Source: Rutstroemia sp. NJR-2017a BVV2
Lineage: Eukaryota > Ascomycota > Leotiomycetes > Helotiales > Rutstroemiaceae
DNA: 64,000 nt
Direction of reading: 5' to 3'
NCBI GenBank assembly: GCA_002946415.1
Contig: NJPS01000079.1
Span: forward strand, 992,001-1,056,000
Below the pieces are notes generated by a model. That model was given only the letters and a program-made list of their open reading frames with translations, made no database searches and had not been told where the DNA came from. The first letter of the stretch is position 1, and each line of letters opens with the position of its first letter. The translations under genes and the position numbers were made by a program. Positions 12,403 through 21,956 of this stretch are shown piece by piece.

Positions 12403-12891
12403 ATGCCATCCAAAAGACGCCGCTCCCCCCACAAATGGTCTCTATATCCCTCCCTCCACGACACCATCGCCCCCTTACTTCAGGAATCCCACCTCCATTT
12501 CTCCTTCCACCCAACCGACGACGCAGAAACCTGCATCAAAGACTACGACACCAACATCATGGGGCGATTCACATGCCACAACTCCGCATGCAGCTCTGCC
12601 GGATGGGCCAGTAAACGAATCGCTATCACGATTCGTCTATACCATGGGGCGAAATATAATGCGAGGGTGTATCACCAGCGTTGCAAGAGCTGTGATGGGC
12701 TCAGTCGGCCGATTTTGGATGGTTCGTATGCGGAACGGGTGGTATATCGGATCAAGAAGTGGGAGGGGATACAGGTGGAGAGACCTCCGTTTTCGGGCCC
12801 AAGGGGAAAACCGCATAATACGGAGTTGTGTGAGGGGTGTAGGGCTGATCACTGTAGTGGATTTGGTGAGTTAGGTGAGGAATGGCTTTAA
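12403..12891 (+). CDS. 3CxxC-type zinc-binding protein
   Basis: About 162 aa. The pattern is that of the fungal 3CxxC zinc-binding domain: Gly-Arg-Phe-x-Cys followed by Cys-Ser-Ser-Ala-Gly-Trp-x-Ser, then a long beta segment (AITIRLYHGAKYNARVY), then CKSC, and finally CEGCRADHC. The Cys/His set should bind zinc. The family is also found in receptor-transporting proteins, and its role in fungi is unknown. The start is the ATG in CTCAACATGCC, just before the basic SKRRRSPHK. The 3' end is uncertain. As drawn the frame reads to a TAA at 12889-12891, but a GTGAGT donor at 12866 and a TTTAG acceptor ending at 12915 would remove 50 nt and end the protein six codons later, at 12935. Confidence 0.82.
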   Translation: MPSKRRRSPHKWSLYPSLHDTIAPLLQESHLHFSFHPTDDAETCIKDYDTNIMGRFTCHNSACSSAGWASKRIAITIRLYHGAKYNARVYHQRCKSCDGLSRPILDGSYAERVVYRIKKWEGIQVERPPFSGPRGKPHNTELCEGCRADHCSGFGELGEEWL

Positions 12892-12935
12892 GGGATCCGG
12901 CTAATAGATGTTTAGATGCAGAAAGAGGGTGGTGA

Positions 12936-14135
12936 TTCGTGAAGATGAGTTGTATGAGAGTCGTGAAAACAGGGTTATAGTGCGAAGTGGAATGTTTCAT
13001 GAAGGGTTCATTGGGAATTGATGTGCCTGTGATGTTAGTGATGAGTACTGGTTTATTTTGTGAATGAAACAGATATCTTGCCGATATCCAGTATATCCTA
13101 CCTGAATTGTCTTTGAAACGTTATGTAGGACTTAGTCTTTTCAGTATTTTGTAGTCACATTACCAGAGTGATGTATGTGGATTCTTGATGATATAATATG
13201 GTAATTAGTTTGAATTATATATCACTGGTAGGATAGGCTGCGAAGTAGGTACCTATTGATGGGGTTTCCAGCTCTTCAACTCACCCATGGGTAGGTTCGC
13301 AGCTAAGTGATAGCTAGGATAATCGATGAAGTGGGACTATATGTGGATATTTAAGTCTGAGAGAAGGTAGTAAAGTTAAGTGATTAACTTGTTGTAGGCT
13401 TTGCTGCTTTCTGCGAGTGTTATGAGAGTATAAGAGAGGTTTGTTGTGGCTATATCTAGATATGTAGTAGTGGTGGGGGTCCTGCTCCCTATGGAACACT
13501 ATATTACGCTCTAACAACCGCCAATATCCTTTTTCTTAGTATAATAATTATTATTATATCAAGGGAATAAGATGCTACAGAAAGATGACTAGTCATTATA
13601 AAACATGTTTACTAGAGTACGTTCCGAGTTGGGCGGTTATGTTGGTTGGTTGTTTGGTTGTTACATGCGCCACTCGACACCGCGCTTCGGATCGTGGGAC
13701 GAGTCGAAAGATCAAGCGGACGTTGTTGTCAACCCGAAAATATTCAAAATATTATAACACACGGGCAATCTTATTCATCCCAGACCACGGGATGTTTAGA
13801 AATCTCGCGGAAACCGGAGAGTTGTATTCGTTCCATGGATGAGTTATTTAAAATAACACGTATATGAATTGAGGAGTTTTTATCTCATTTCAGTTCCCTC
13901 TGTTTCTTGGTCGGCTTAGTGGCCTACAGCGACCACTTTTTGCAAAGCCTCATCGGCCAGCGCTGCATGGAGTTGTTATGTTGTTGGTCAACCAGAGCTA
14001 TCGACCTTTCCAATCCTCGACACCATTTTCACCTCATCTTTATCATCGCAAGACAGATCAACTGAGTCTGGAGAGCTGTGCTGTCTTTAAATCACCATAT
14101 TAGACACGGAAAGTTCCTCTGAATAACATCTCGCC
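12936..14135. other. AT-rich intergenic region
   Basis: No supported gene. It contains the 3' side of the 3CxxC gene and, on the right, the probable promoter of the gene at 14136. A short AT palindromic stretch lies near 13540-13560. Confidence 0.55.
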
Positions 14136-16812
14136 ATGCCTCGTGGCACAAAGGCTAAGCCCAAGGTTCACAAACAACTCTTTGCACCCGTCTCACTAGA
14201 TTCAGCACCGTCCCTTGCACCATCAGCTGGCCTTGTGTCGCAGCCTTCTATTCCGCTTCTGATGGGTAGCGGGCTGCCGGCATCTCATACACCTAACTTA
14301 CCACTTTTGACACCCGAACCAGCACCAATCACTAGCCCTCAGCCTCGGATGCCAAGTGTACCTCCGGTAGAAGAAGTAGCATCAGTAACGTCTACACCTG
14401 TACCTGTGTCTACTGCTTCACCTCAAGTCTCGGATTTACTTCTCCCAGCTTCAGTTTTCACCCCCGGGAAACCAAGTGCGGGACGGTCAAAGTCAGCCAA
14501 AGCGGCCATTCCAAGAACTGCGGTTGACACATCGAAATCCCTTCCCCCAGCCCAAGCACCTGCATTGACTCCCGTCACAAATCAATCTCGGAAATCTCAC
14601 AATACTGGTAGTCATATTATCCAGGACCCCAATGTCAATTTTCAAGTCCTCCCTCCATCACCTCCCAACTCCCCTCCTCAGCATCCCCCATCTCGCCCCT
14701 TTCCATCTCAAACTCATTCTCAAAGTTCTTTCAACAACCCACCTTACATCTCCCACCGATCTACATCCTCACCACCCAACCCCTCCCACAGACCTTTCCA
14801 AGCTTCTTACCACGCCCCCTCTCATTCCCCCAATTTTCTCCCTATAAATGATCTCTTAACCGAAGTCCACACGCTCAAAAACCGGCTCAAACTTCTCGAA
14901 CTCACTCCTGAGGAGAGAGAGCGATGGGATGAGATCGAACATCATGGTGTAGCTTACGAAGAAATATTAAACGAGTTCTACTATCGTCCTCCAGCACCGA
15001 GACAAAGACCTGGACTGGGGTTCCATGCTAGGAACAATTCGTCGCCATCAGAATGGAATCCAGGGCGGGGAAGCTATCATGGTGGGCAAAGGAACTTAGA
15101 TTCGAGAATGGATAATGACGCGAGAGGAAGAGGGAGATCGAGGGGAGGGATAGAGTACGGTAGGGAGAACAGTACGGGAGGGGTTCCAAAAGTAATGAAA
15201 CGACCCATGCTTCAACCAGTTCAAGGTACATCTTCTCGCCCACACAGACAAGCTCGATCTGTACCGCCGCAAGGCAAACGCGATATTTCTCCTTCGCTAC
15301 AGAGACGTCCCCGACGAAACTCACCGCAACCCGACGCACCGAATACTGAGTCTTTCCGATACTCGCGGCGGGCGCCAAGGTCTCCGATAGTGGAGCCTGA
15401 CTCGCCGGTCACAGAACCTGATTCGCCTGTTACTGAGCCGCCTACTCCTATTGACGAGGTCGAATCTTCTCGATACTCACGACAGGCGCCAAGATCCCCG
15501 ATAGTTGAGCCCGATTCACCAGTTACTGAGCCGTCTACTCCTATAATTGAAATTGAACCTTCTCGATACTCACGACGGGCTCCGAGGTCTCCGATAATTG
15601 AGCCTGAGTCGCCCGTCACAGAACCCGAGTCTCCAGTTACCGAACCGCCTACTCCCGCTGCCGATATTAGATATCCTCGATACTCCCGACGCACACGCAC
15701 TTCGGCTCCAAAGTCGCCAATTGTTCACCCTGAATCCCCGGTAACAGAACCCGACTCGCCTGTCACTGAGCCACCTACTCCTGTTGCCGAGGTCGAACCT
15801 CCCCGATACTCACGACGCGCACGTTCTTCGGCCCCAAAGTCTCCGACTGTTGAGCTTGACTCGCCTGTGACTGAACCACCCACCCCAATTGCCGAAGAGA
15901 TCGAATCCGCAGCGCAGAAAGATGAGCCAAGTGAGCCACTGCCTGAAAACGGATGTCACTATATACTTTCCGCGGGTGGAATAGATGACATTACAATCAT
16001 TTATTTACGGGATTCGCTGCCGCGGAATATGCAGGCTATGAAGGAGGAGAGAGAAGTCATTAGAAAGGCTTTGGAAGGATGGAATAGAGGGGAAGTTGTA
16101 AGTTGGAGCCTTTCGATATAATATTTGCTCTTGCGGCTTTATGTTATCTAGTGTCGTATGCTAACCATACGGTTCTTTCTTTAGGACAAATACGGCATCA
16201 AGCCCTCCAAACGCGCACACGCTGCCATAATCTAGTGCGTAATCCACTTTACCCCGAGATACCCTCCCTCCACATTTTCGACTGAACTAACATAACTTGC
16301 CTTCTAGTCCCGACCCCAAAACCCCACTCCCCCGCAAAAAGCTCCAAATATCCCTATCCTTCACCCCCATCACGCCCTCCACCTCCTCGCTTGACCCCAC
16401 TCCCCCCGAGAATATCATCACAGACATCAACATCTACATCTGGGCGCAAAACGGAACATTCAAACACGGACCGCTGGACTGGTACAAAGTGGGGCCTGAG
16501 GGAGTAGCGGCGAGACACGATAGCCTGGTTGAAGTAGCTAGATTGCGGCAAGCGCTGGGGAGGGAAATTTTTGCGGAGGAGAGAGCGGAGAAGGAGGAGT
16601 GGGAGGATGAGCTGGTGGATGTGGGGGAAGAGCTGGATGTGGGGGGATTGAGTGGGAAGGTATTGGGTTTGGAGGTGATGAGTGGGGAGGAAGAGGAGAA
16701 GAGGGTAGGTGGGTTGGTTGAGGAGGTGGTGGAGGAGAGGGATAGAGAGATTGGAGGTGAGGGCATTCAGCGGTTGAGTAAGAGGGATATGGAGTTGGCT
16801 GGGTTTATATAG
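14136..16812 (+). CDS. Pro/Ser-rich protein with SPVTEP tandem repeats, function unknown
   Basis: Three exons: 14136-16097, 16185-16234 and 16308-16812 (838 aa). Both introns have textbook signals (GTAAGT...GCTAAC...TTTAG; GTGCGT...ACTAAC...TCTAG) and all phases agree. Residues 1-240 are Pro/Ser/Thr-rich and disordered, about 245-285 is a helical stretch with Leu/Glu, and 290-400 is Arg/Gly-rich with RGRGRSRGG, like RNA-binding RGG tails. Residues about 405-590 are five imperfect repeats, each opening with RYSRR or a variant and containing one or two SPVTEP units followed by a Pro-Thr-Pro (eight SPVTEP in all). The C-terminal 230 residues, from HYILSAGGIDDITI, look folded, with predicted beta strands (ITDINIYIW, GPLDWYKVGPEG) and an acidic coiled coil. 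I do not recognise the family. Confidence 0.8.
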
Positions 16813-17391
16813 CTAATGGTTAGATATTCCGAGTTGTATATATCCTGATAGTAATTGAGAAGATCTATTTACCTAATATCTATTTCCTCATCTTATAGAG
16901 TGCAGTGTACGACCTAAATAGTGATGAATTATGTAGTTATTATTGCCAGAAATAGCCTGTCTAATCTCCTATTTATACGTCTTCAATATACTACCACCTT
17001 TCGGCATTGGTTAGAACCATGGTGTTGACTTGAGCAATGTGAAATTCGTATTCAGGCTCTTCATCATGGTTCATCTTCACAATCCAAAATAAGAGATTCA
17101 CAAGAACTTGTGATTTGATTTCTAATAAACGAATGGCTCTTGAACATCCTCAAGCTTCGACTCCTCTTCGTGAAATCTATGTTACATGGTTCCCAGACTC
17201 CGTCCCCACAACTTGTACAAAACCAAACGCTCCAAAACCAAACCGAAATCAAAACCAAAGCCAAAGCCAAAACCAAAATCAAAATCAAAACCAAAACTCC
17301 CCCTCTCTCCTTCCCCCCCGTTTCCCTGCCCCGCCAACCAACACCCCAACTCCATAGTTGAAGGACCACGTTACTCTGTGGTATCTTCAAC
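16813..17391. other. Convergent 3' regions with A/C-rich repeat
   Basis: Lies between two genes that converge, so it should contain both 3' ends. It includes the CCAAAA-type repeat and an imperfect hairpin (17356-17392, arms AGTTGAAG...CTTCAACT) next to the stop of the minus-strand gene. A plus-strand Asn/Gln-rich frame at 17115-17357 is only the repeat translated. Confidence 0.55.
17219..17298. repeat. Degenerate CCAAAA/TCAAAA hexanucleotide repeat
   Basis: About 80 bp of imperfect 6-bp units (CCAAAA, CCAAAG, TCAAAA). It lies in the intergenic space and encodes only Asn/Gln/Lys/Pro runs in the three frames. Confidence 0.85.
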
Positions 17392-18330
17392 TTATTGGTC
17401 CTTCTTCCTTCCGTGGCCGTGGCCATGTGTCTTACTTGGCTCACCGGCCTTCTTGGATGGTGCCTTAACGTCCTTTGGCTTGATTTGAATAGTACTTGAC
17501 TGGCTTTGAATAGTACTTGACCGGCTTTGAATACTTGGCTGGCTTTGAATACTTGGCTTGCTTTGAATACTTGGCTTGCTTTGAGTAGGTTTTTGAGTAC
17601 GTACTGTACGCGTACTCGATGAACTTCGGCTTCTAGCGCCTCCAGACCCCTGAGGAACTTTTCCGCGGCTGCGGTTGCCAGATGCCTTTTCCTCCTCACT
17701 CGACGAAAGGAATGGTTCTGGGGTATCACGGAGATGCTCATCAGATAAAACTTGTTTAGGCTGCTCACCTGAGCCGTATATCACCCCAGACATTGCTCTA
17801 GGATATTGTGGTGGTGGTAGCTGTGAGTGATGTTTCACGCCAGAAATTTTTCTAGAAAATTGTGGGTGATATCGTATCCCAGTCATTGGACCAGGTTCTG
17901 TAGAATTCAGTCCCTCATGTAAACTAGAACCTATAGAATTCTCTCCAGAAGTTGAACCAGTTCTACGATGTTGTGTCTGTCGGGGACTCGTATATTCTAT
18001 TCCAGTCATTGGACCAGGTTTTGTAGAATTCAATCCCTCATGTAAACTAGAACTTATAGAATTATTTCTAGAAGTTGAACCAGAACTAATGGAATTTTTT
18101 CCACGAGTTGAACCAGAACTTATAGAATTATTTCCACTGGCACGAGTTGAAACAGTACTTGTAGAATATTGAGAAGTTGGTGTAGCAGCAGGAGTAGAAT
18201 TTAGAGAAGCTCTAGGAGTTGGAGTAGAATTTCTAGGAGTTGGAGTAGGAGTACGATCAGAACTTGTAGAATTTGTAGAAGAACTCATATAAGAACTTGT
18301 AGAAGAAACTGTAGAACTCCTGGAAGGCAT
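17392..18330 (-). CDS. Ser/Thr-rich disordered protein with repeated Met-Thr-Gly-Ile motif, function unknown
   Basis: One exon of 312 codons from the ATG at 18330 (context TTCACAATGCC). The frame is open further up to another ATG at 18576, which would add 82 less coding-like residues. Composition is extremely Ser/Thr/Gly/Pro-rich. Two long near-identical segments repeat the order Ser-Ser-Leu-His-Glu-Gly-Leu-Asn-Ser-Thr, Pro-Gly-Pro-Met-Thr-Gly-Ile. A shorter motif recurs four times: PMTGIEY, PMTGIRY, KISGVKH and AMSGVIY. The C-terminus has Gln-Ser-Lys-Pro-Ser-Ile-type heptads and ends in a His-Gly, Lys-rich tail. There is no signal peptide or membrane segment. The frame spans many low-complexity repeats without a stop, which supports but does not prove coding. 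Confidence 0.55.
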   Translation of the reverse strand: MPSRSSTVSSTSSYMSSSTNSTSSDRTPTPTPRNSTPTPRASLNSTPAATPTSQYSTSTVSTRASGNNSISSGSTRGKNSISSGSTSRNNSISSSLHEGLNSTKPGPMTGIEYTSPRQTQHRRTGSTSGENSIGSSLHEGLNSTEPGPMTGIRYHPQFSRKISGVKHHSQLPPPQYPRAMSGVIYGSGEQPKQVLSDEHLRDTPEPFLSSSEEEKASGNRSRGKVPQGSGGARSRSSSSTRTVRTQKPTQSKPSIQSKPSIQSQPSIQSRSSTIQSQSSTIQIKPKDVKAPSKKAGEPSKTHGHGHGRKKDQ

Positions 18331-19502
18331 TGTGAAAATAGATGGAGTTTTTGATAAAGGATATGATAATTCAGCGAATAAAAAGCTTTGAGTAGATGGA
18401 TGATTTGATTTCGAATGTAGATATGTGGATGACGGAGATGATTGTAATGAAGTGCTGTATGAACGAAGGGAACTCGTCCTATTTATTTCCATTCCACCCA
18501 TTGAAAAGTGGGTAAAGCTTTTCCAATGCAGCTCGTGAATAGACATGATCAGGTCGTGCATGAAAACTCTTTGCATCGTGAGTTACAGCTTCAAAGGCCA
18601 TTCAATGAAATGTTTTGGCCACGGCCTACGAATATGTAGGCGACTTAGCCGAATAGGATGTCGGCGCCAAATAGGAGACCTCGTGTATTTCATGGAAGGA
18701 CTTAGCCACAACCAGTGGACCTTGCCAACATCTGAATTTTCAGTTTTCCTTTTTCACTGTCGTTTGAATGTCTTACGCATTGCATCTTGGTGGACTGAAA
18801 GTGTTTGCTCTTTTTTAGAATATCATCGTGATAGTGCGCAAGATACGTACTACTACATTAGATTTGGAGGATGAATTTCAGTGAGTATAAAATGTATTAA
18901 CATATAGCTTGTATAGAAAGAAAATAACATGAGCAATATCATAAAAGACTGGAAGTATCGGTAGAAGATACTACAGTTAACTCATTAGGAGGTACGTTCA
19001 ACTAGTCTGAAGATAGAGACCCCCTTCATTTTACTACTTCATAGTATCTAATCAGGAATTTCAGATTCCTTAAATCTTAAGAAGGGACGATAATATTCTA
19101 GTATTCAGGATCTCCTCAATATTGACCGGTCACCAGTCTGGCTGATAGTACAGCTAGTATATGGAATTAGCAGACCATTCAACCCAGAAACTTTATTACA
19201 GCCGTACGCTACTCCCTGCACCACAATGAAGGCGATTGTATTGTGCCGATGAGAAGGCAGCCGTTCAATCATCTACTCACTCGATCAAACTAGGAGCTGT
19301 GATACAGCTGCCTCAACCAACGACAATGAAGTCAATGACCATAGTAGCAAAAAGCAAACTCACTTACGAATCAGAACTAAATACAAACAAGCTCATGCAG
19401 ACAAGACTTCCATGATAATCAATATATCCCACCAGGAAACTCTATCGATAGTATACCTTGGAATTTTGCATTTTTATTTACAATTCATCTCGCCCCAACA
19501 CA
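18331..19502. other. AT-rich intergenic region
   Basis: No supported gene. The right end of the preceding minus-strand gene may extend to 18576. The rest is AT-rich and is probably promoter sequence for that gene plus the 3' region of the gene at 19503. Confidence 0.5.
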
Positions 19503-20375
19503 TCATTTCTTTCCCCTCGGCATCCCCTCAGCGCCTACAGTCCGCCTTCTTGCTGGCTTCTTAGGAGGAGTTTCATTATCCGTATCAGTTCCTTCGACCA
19601 GCACCTTCGACCCCAAAGCATCGCCCGAAAGCTCCCTTGAATCTCTTTTTGTATTGCTGGTCTGGTGTTCATTCCTGCCTCTATTCTTTAATACCGAACG
19701 ATCTATTTTGGCTCTCCCTCCAGAATCAGACTCAGTATCTGCATCTGTGCCGGCTGAGTGGTGCTGGTTGTTTAGCTTGTCATTTTCACGCTCCCTTCTA
19801 GATCCCTCTTCAGTTCTCTGATCCTCCTTGGGCGACTCTCGCGACTTTCCGCGCCGATTCTGACTTTTCGTGACTACTGACTCGGGTATTCCCCGTCTTC
19901 CACTGCGCTCACTTTCCACAGATCGCTCTCTACCAGAGCCCGAACGTGCAGAATTATGCGACGAAGAGTTCCTTCTCCCAGGACTACCACTTCTACTGTA
20001 TCTACTTCCCCATGCACTTTCACTACCCTCGCTTCTTACAGATCCCTTTCTACCAGAGCCTCGTCGTACAGAACTATGCGAAGACTTTTTTCTCCCAGAA
20101 CTACCGCTTTTACTGTATGTACTCTCCCTTTCACTTTGACTTCCACCTCCAATCCCACTCTTACTCTCACTCTCACCCCTATAGCCCCCATATGTCCCCG
20201 GTTTTTGCACCAAGTTCGCAGCTATCCATGGCCGGGACGAAGATGCTGCTGGAGAAGGGCTTATTTCCACACCGCCATCCTCCGAATCAGTCGTTGTATC
20301 TCCCGTTGGAACTCTTCATATATTCCCATGCGGACCCCGCGGCCGACCTCTGTACACGACTGAGCTGCTAGACAT
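19503..20375 (-). CDS. SR-like Ser/Arg-rich protein with in-frame TGA or small intron near its start
   Basis: The ATG at 20375 opens a frame (Met followed by four Ser, then VVYRGRPRGPHGNI) that meets TGA at 20318-20316 and then continues open, in the same frame, to TAA at 19503. The sequence right after the TGA still looks coding (RVPTGDTTTDSEDGG). A conventional model removes an 87-nt intron, 20249-20335 (GTCCGC...TCTCCAG, a multiple of three), and yields 261 aa; the donor is weak. The body has two related Ser/Arg/Gly segments of about 33-40 residues with Tyr-Ser-(Arg/Lys)-Ser-Gly-Ser, resembling SR-protein tails, then a Glu/Arg/Lys-rich stretch and a basic C-terminus (KKPARRR). I infer a nuclear, disordered, phosphorylatable protein; the family is unrecognised. 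Confidence 0.6.
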
Positions 20376-21337
20376 TGTGGAGAAGTTTTGTGGAGATTGG
20401 AGAAGATGGGGTTTGCTTCGTGTAGCTTAATGGAGTTTCGGGAGAGGAATCGGAGCATGTAGCGTGATGATACAGGCGACTAAGACTCCAGCGACGAATT
20501 AGATGAAGGTTCAATTGGGACAGCTAATCTAACCAACTTGATCTGATATAAACAGGATACTCGAATCCCAATCTCGACTCTCCCTCCTTATACCCCTCTC
20601 TTTGCGCTCTCCCTTAAAACCCACTCTCCAAGCATCTCATGCCTGAAAAAAGGTCTACGACATGCGACCAGACACTTCTTTTCGCATCAGAGGTTTTTCA
20701 ATATATAAGGCCATATCATGACCTATTATCCAATTACTAACACGGCAATAGAAGCGGAGGCAGACATGGTGTAGAAGGCCGTCTGTGCGTACAGCCGCAC
20801 GACCAACAACAGACGACTGCGGGCTGACTTCCCGGCCGCGGGCCCGCAATATCCAACATAATCGGGGACGAAAGGCCTGGATTAAATTTCTGCTTGGGTG
20901 ACGGCACTGACCGGCCCTTGACCGGTATTGAGGGTCCTGATCGGCAGTTAGTTCTTGGTGGAGTTCCGAGATTCAACTTGGTCGATTAGAAGGGGGGATC
21001 CTCAAGACGAAATCGAAAGAAATATATGAGATAAGAAGGTTCGTGAAAGGCGGTGGTGACAAATCAGTATGGTATCATTTCGATAGTTCTTGCGATGAGT
21101 GAATCTAACTTGTCACCAGTAGATTGATGGGAAGGACTACTCCGCGCATTAAAATTATACAAATGACAGCAAATGTAATCTCAATATCATGCGCCTCAAA
21201 ACAGAACCGAGAAAACAACCTTAGCAGTGACTGGAATGATTCAATAAATATAACCAAGGTAAATGCATGTAATCAAAAAGTTCCAACTCATCTTTATTCC
21301 ATCATACCCGTGAAAACCCACCCCGATCTCCTAGTAG
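20376..21337. other. Intergenic region
   Basis: Nothing supported. It should carry the promoter of the minus-strand gene starting at 20375 and the 3' end of the gene ending at 21338. Confidence 0.5.
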
Positions 21338-21956
21338 CTACTTCTTCGGTACCCCTTTCTCAAAAAACTTACTCTTCTTCTCCTTATTATACTTCTCAAA
21401 CCACTCTCTATTTCTGTCCCTCTGCTCCACCCTCCAAATCCTCTCCACCCTCTCCTTTCTCTTCCTCTCCCAAACCCCATCATCCTCCCTAAAAGCCATC
21501 TCGCAAGCCGCGATCTCCTCCTCCCCCTCCTTAAATGCTGCGTTCCCCCACTCTCCTTGTTCATAGGAACTAGCCACTCACCCATATCCTCCAGCTTCTC
21601 TTTCGCTTCCTGCTCCTCCCATGCTTGTCTTCCTCTTTGGACTTTTTCTCCGCCGCCGTGACGGACGGTATGCTTGAGCGCTAGTTCGTCTTTGATTTTC
21701 TGGGCATGGAGGATGGTGCGGTAGTTGGGGTGTCTGGGTTGGGGGATGCAGCGGGGTGTTGAGATGTTGCTGTTGTGTCTCAAGAGCGGGATCGTGAGTG
21801 AGGCTTGGAGGAGCGATTTCTTTGGCTGCCAGCGCGAGAATTAGATGTAGAGTGGTGAGCTGACTTTCTTTCGTGATGATTCCGACGGTGATGATGATGG
21901 TCGCTACCACCGTTCCGCATCGGCGAGTTTGGTGATTGAGTTTGTGAGTTTGGCAT
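21338..21956 (-). CDS. Small His/Ser- and Glu/Arg-rich protein, exon model tentative
   Basis: My best model has three exons on the minus strand: 21956-21865, 21769-21582 and 21537-21338 (159 aa). Exon 1 starts at an ATG and encodes a Ser/Asn/His-rich stretch (GGSDHHHHRRNHHER). The middle exon encodes a helical charged segment (AWEEQEAKEKLEDM). The last exon is Glu/Arg/Lys-rich and ends KFFEKGVPKK. The second intron is short (44 nt) with a consensus GTGAGT donor, and it repairs the frame between two coding-looking segments. The first intron (95 nt, GTCAGC...ACAACAG) is less certain; without it exon 1 would run on in a Ser/Arg-rich frame to a TGA. A true frameshift or two genes remain possible. 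No family is recognised. Confidence 0.5.

Noticed and set aside
17115..17357. Asn/Gln-rich plus-strand frame
   Set aside because: A direct translation of the CCAAAA repeat in a convergent 3' region; no start context or splice signals.
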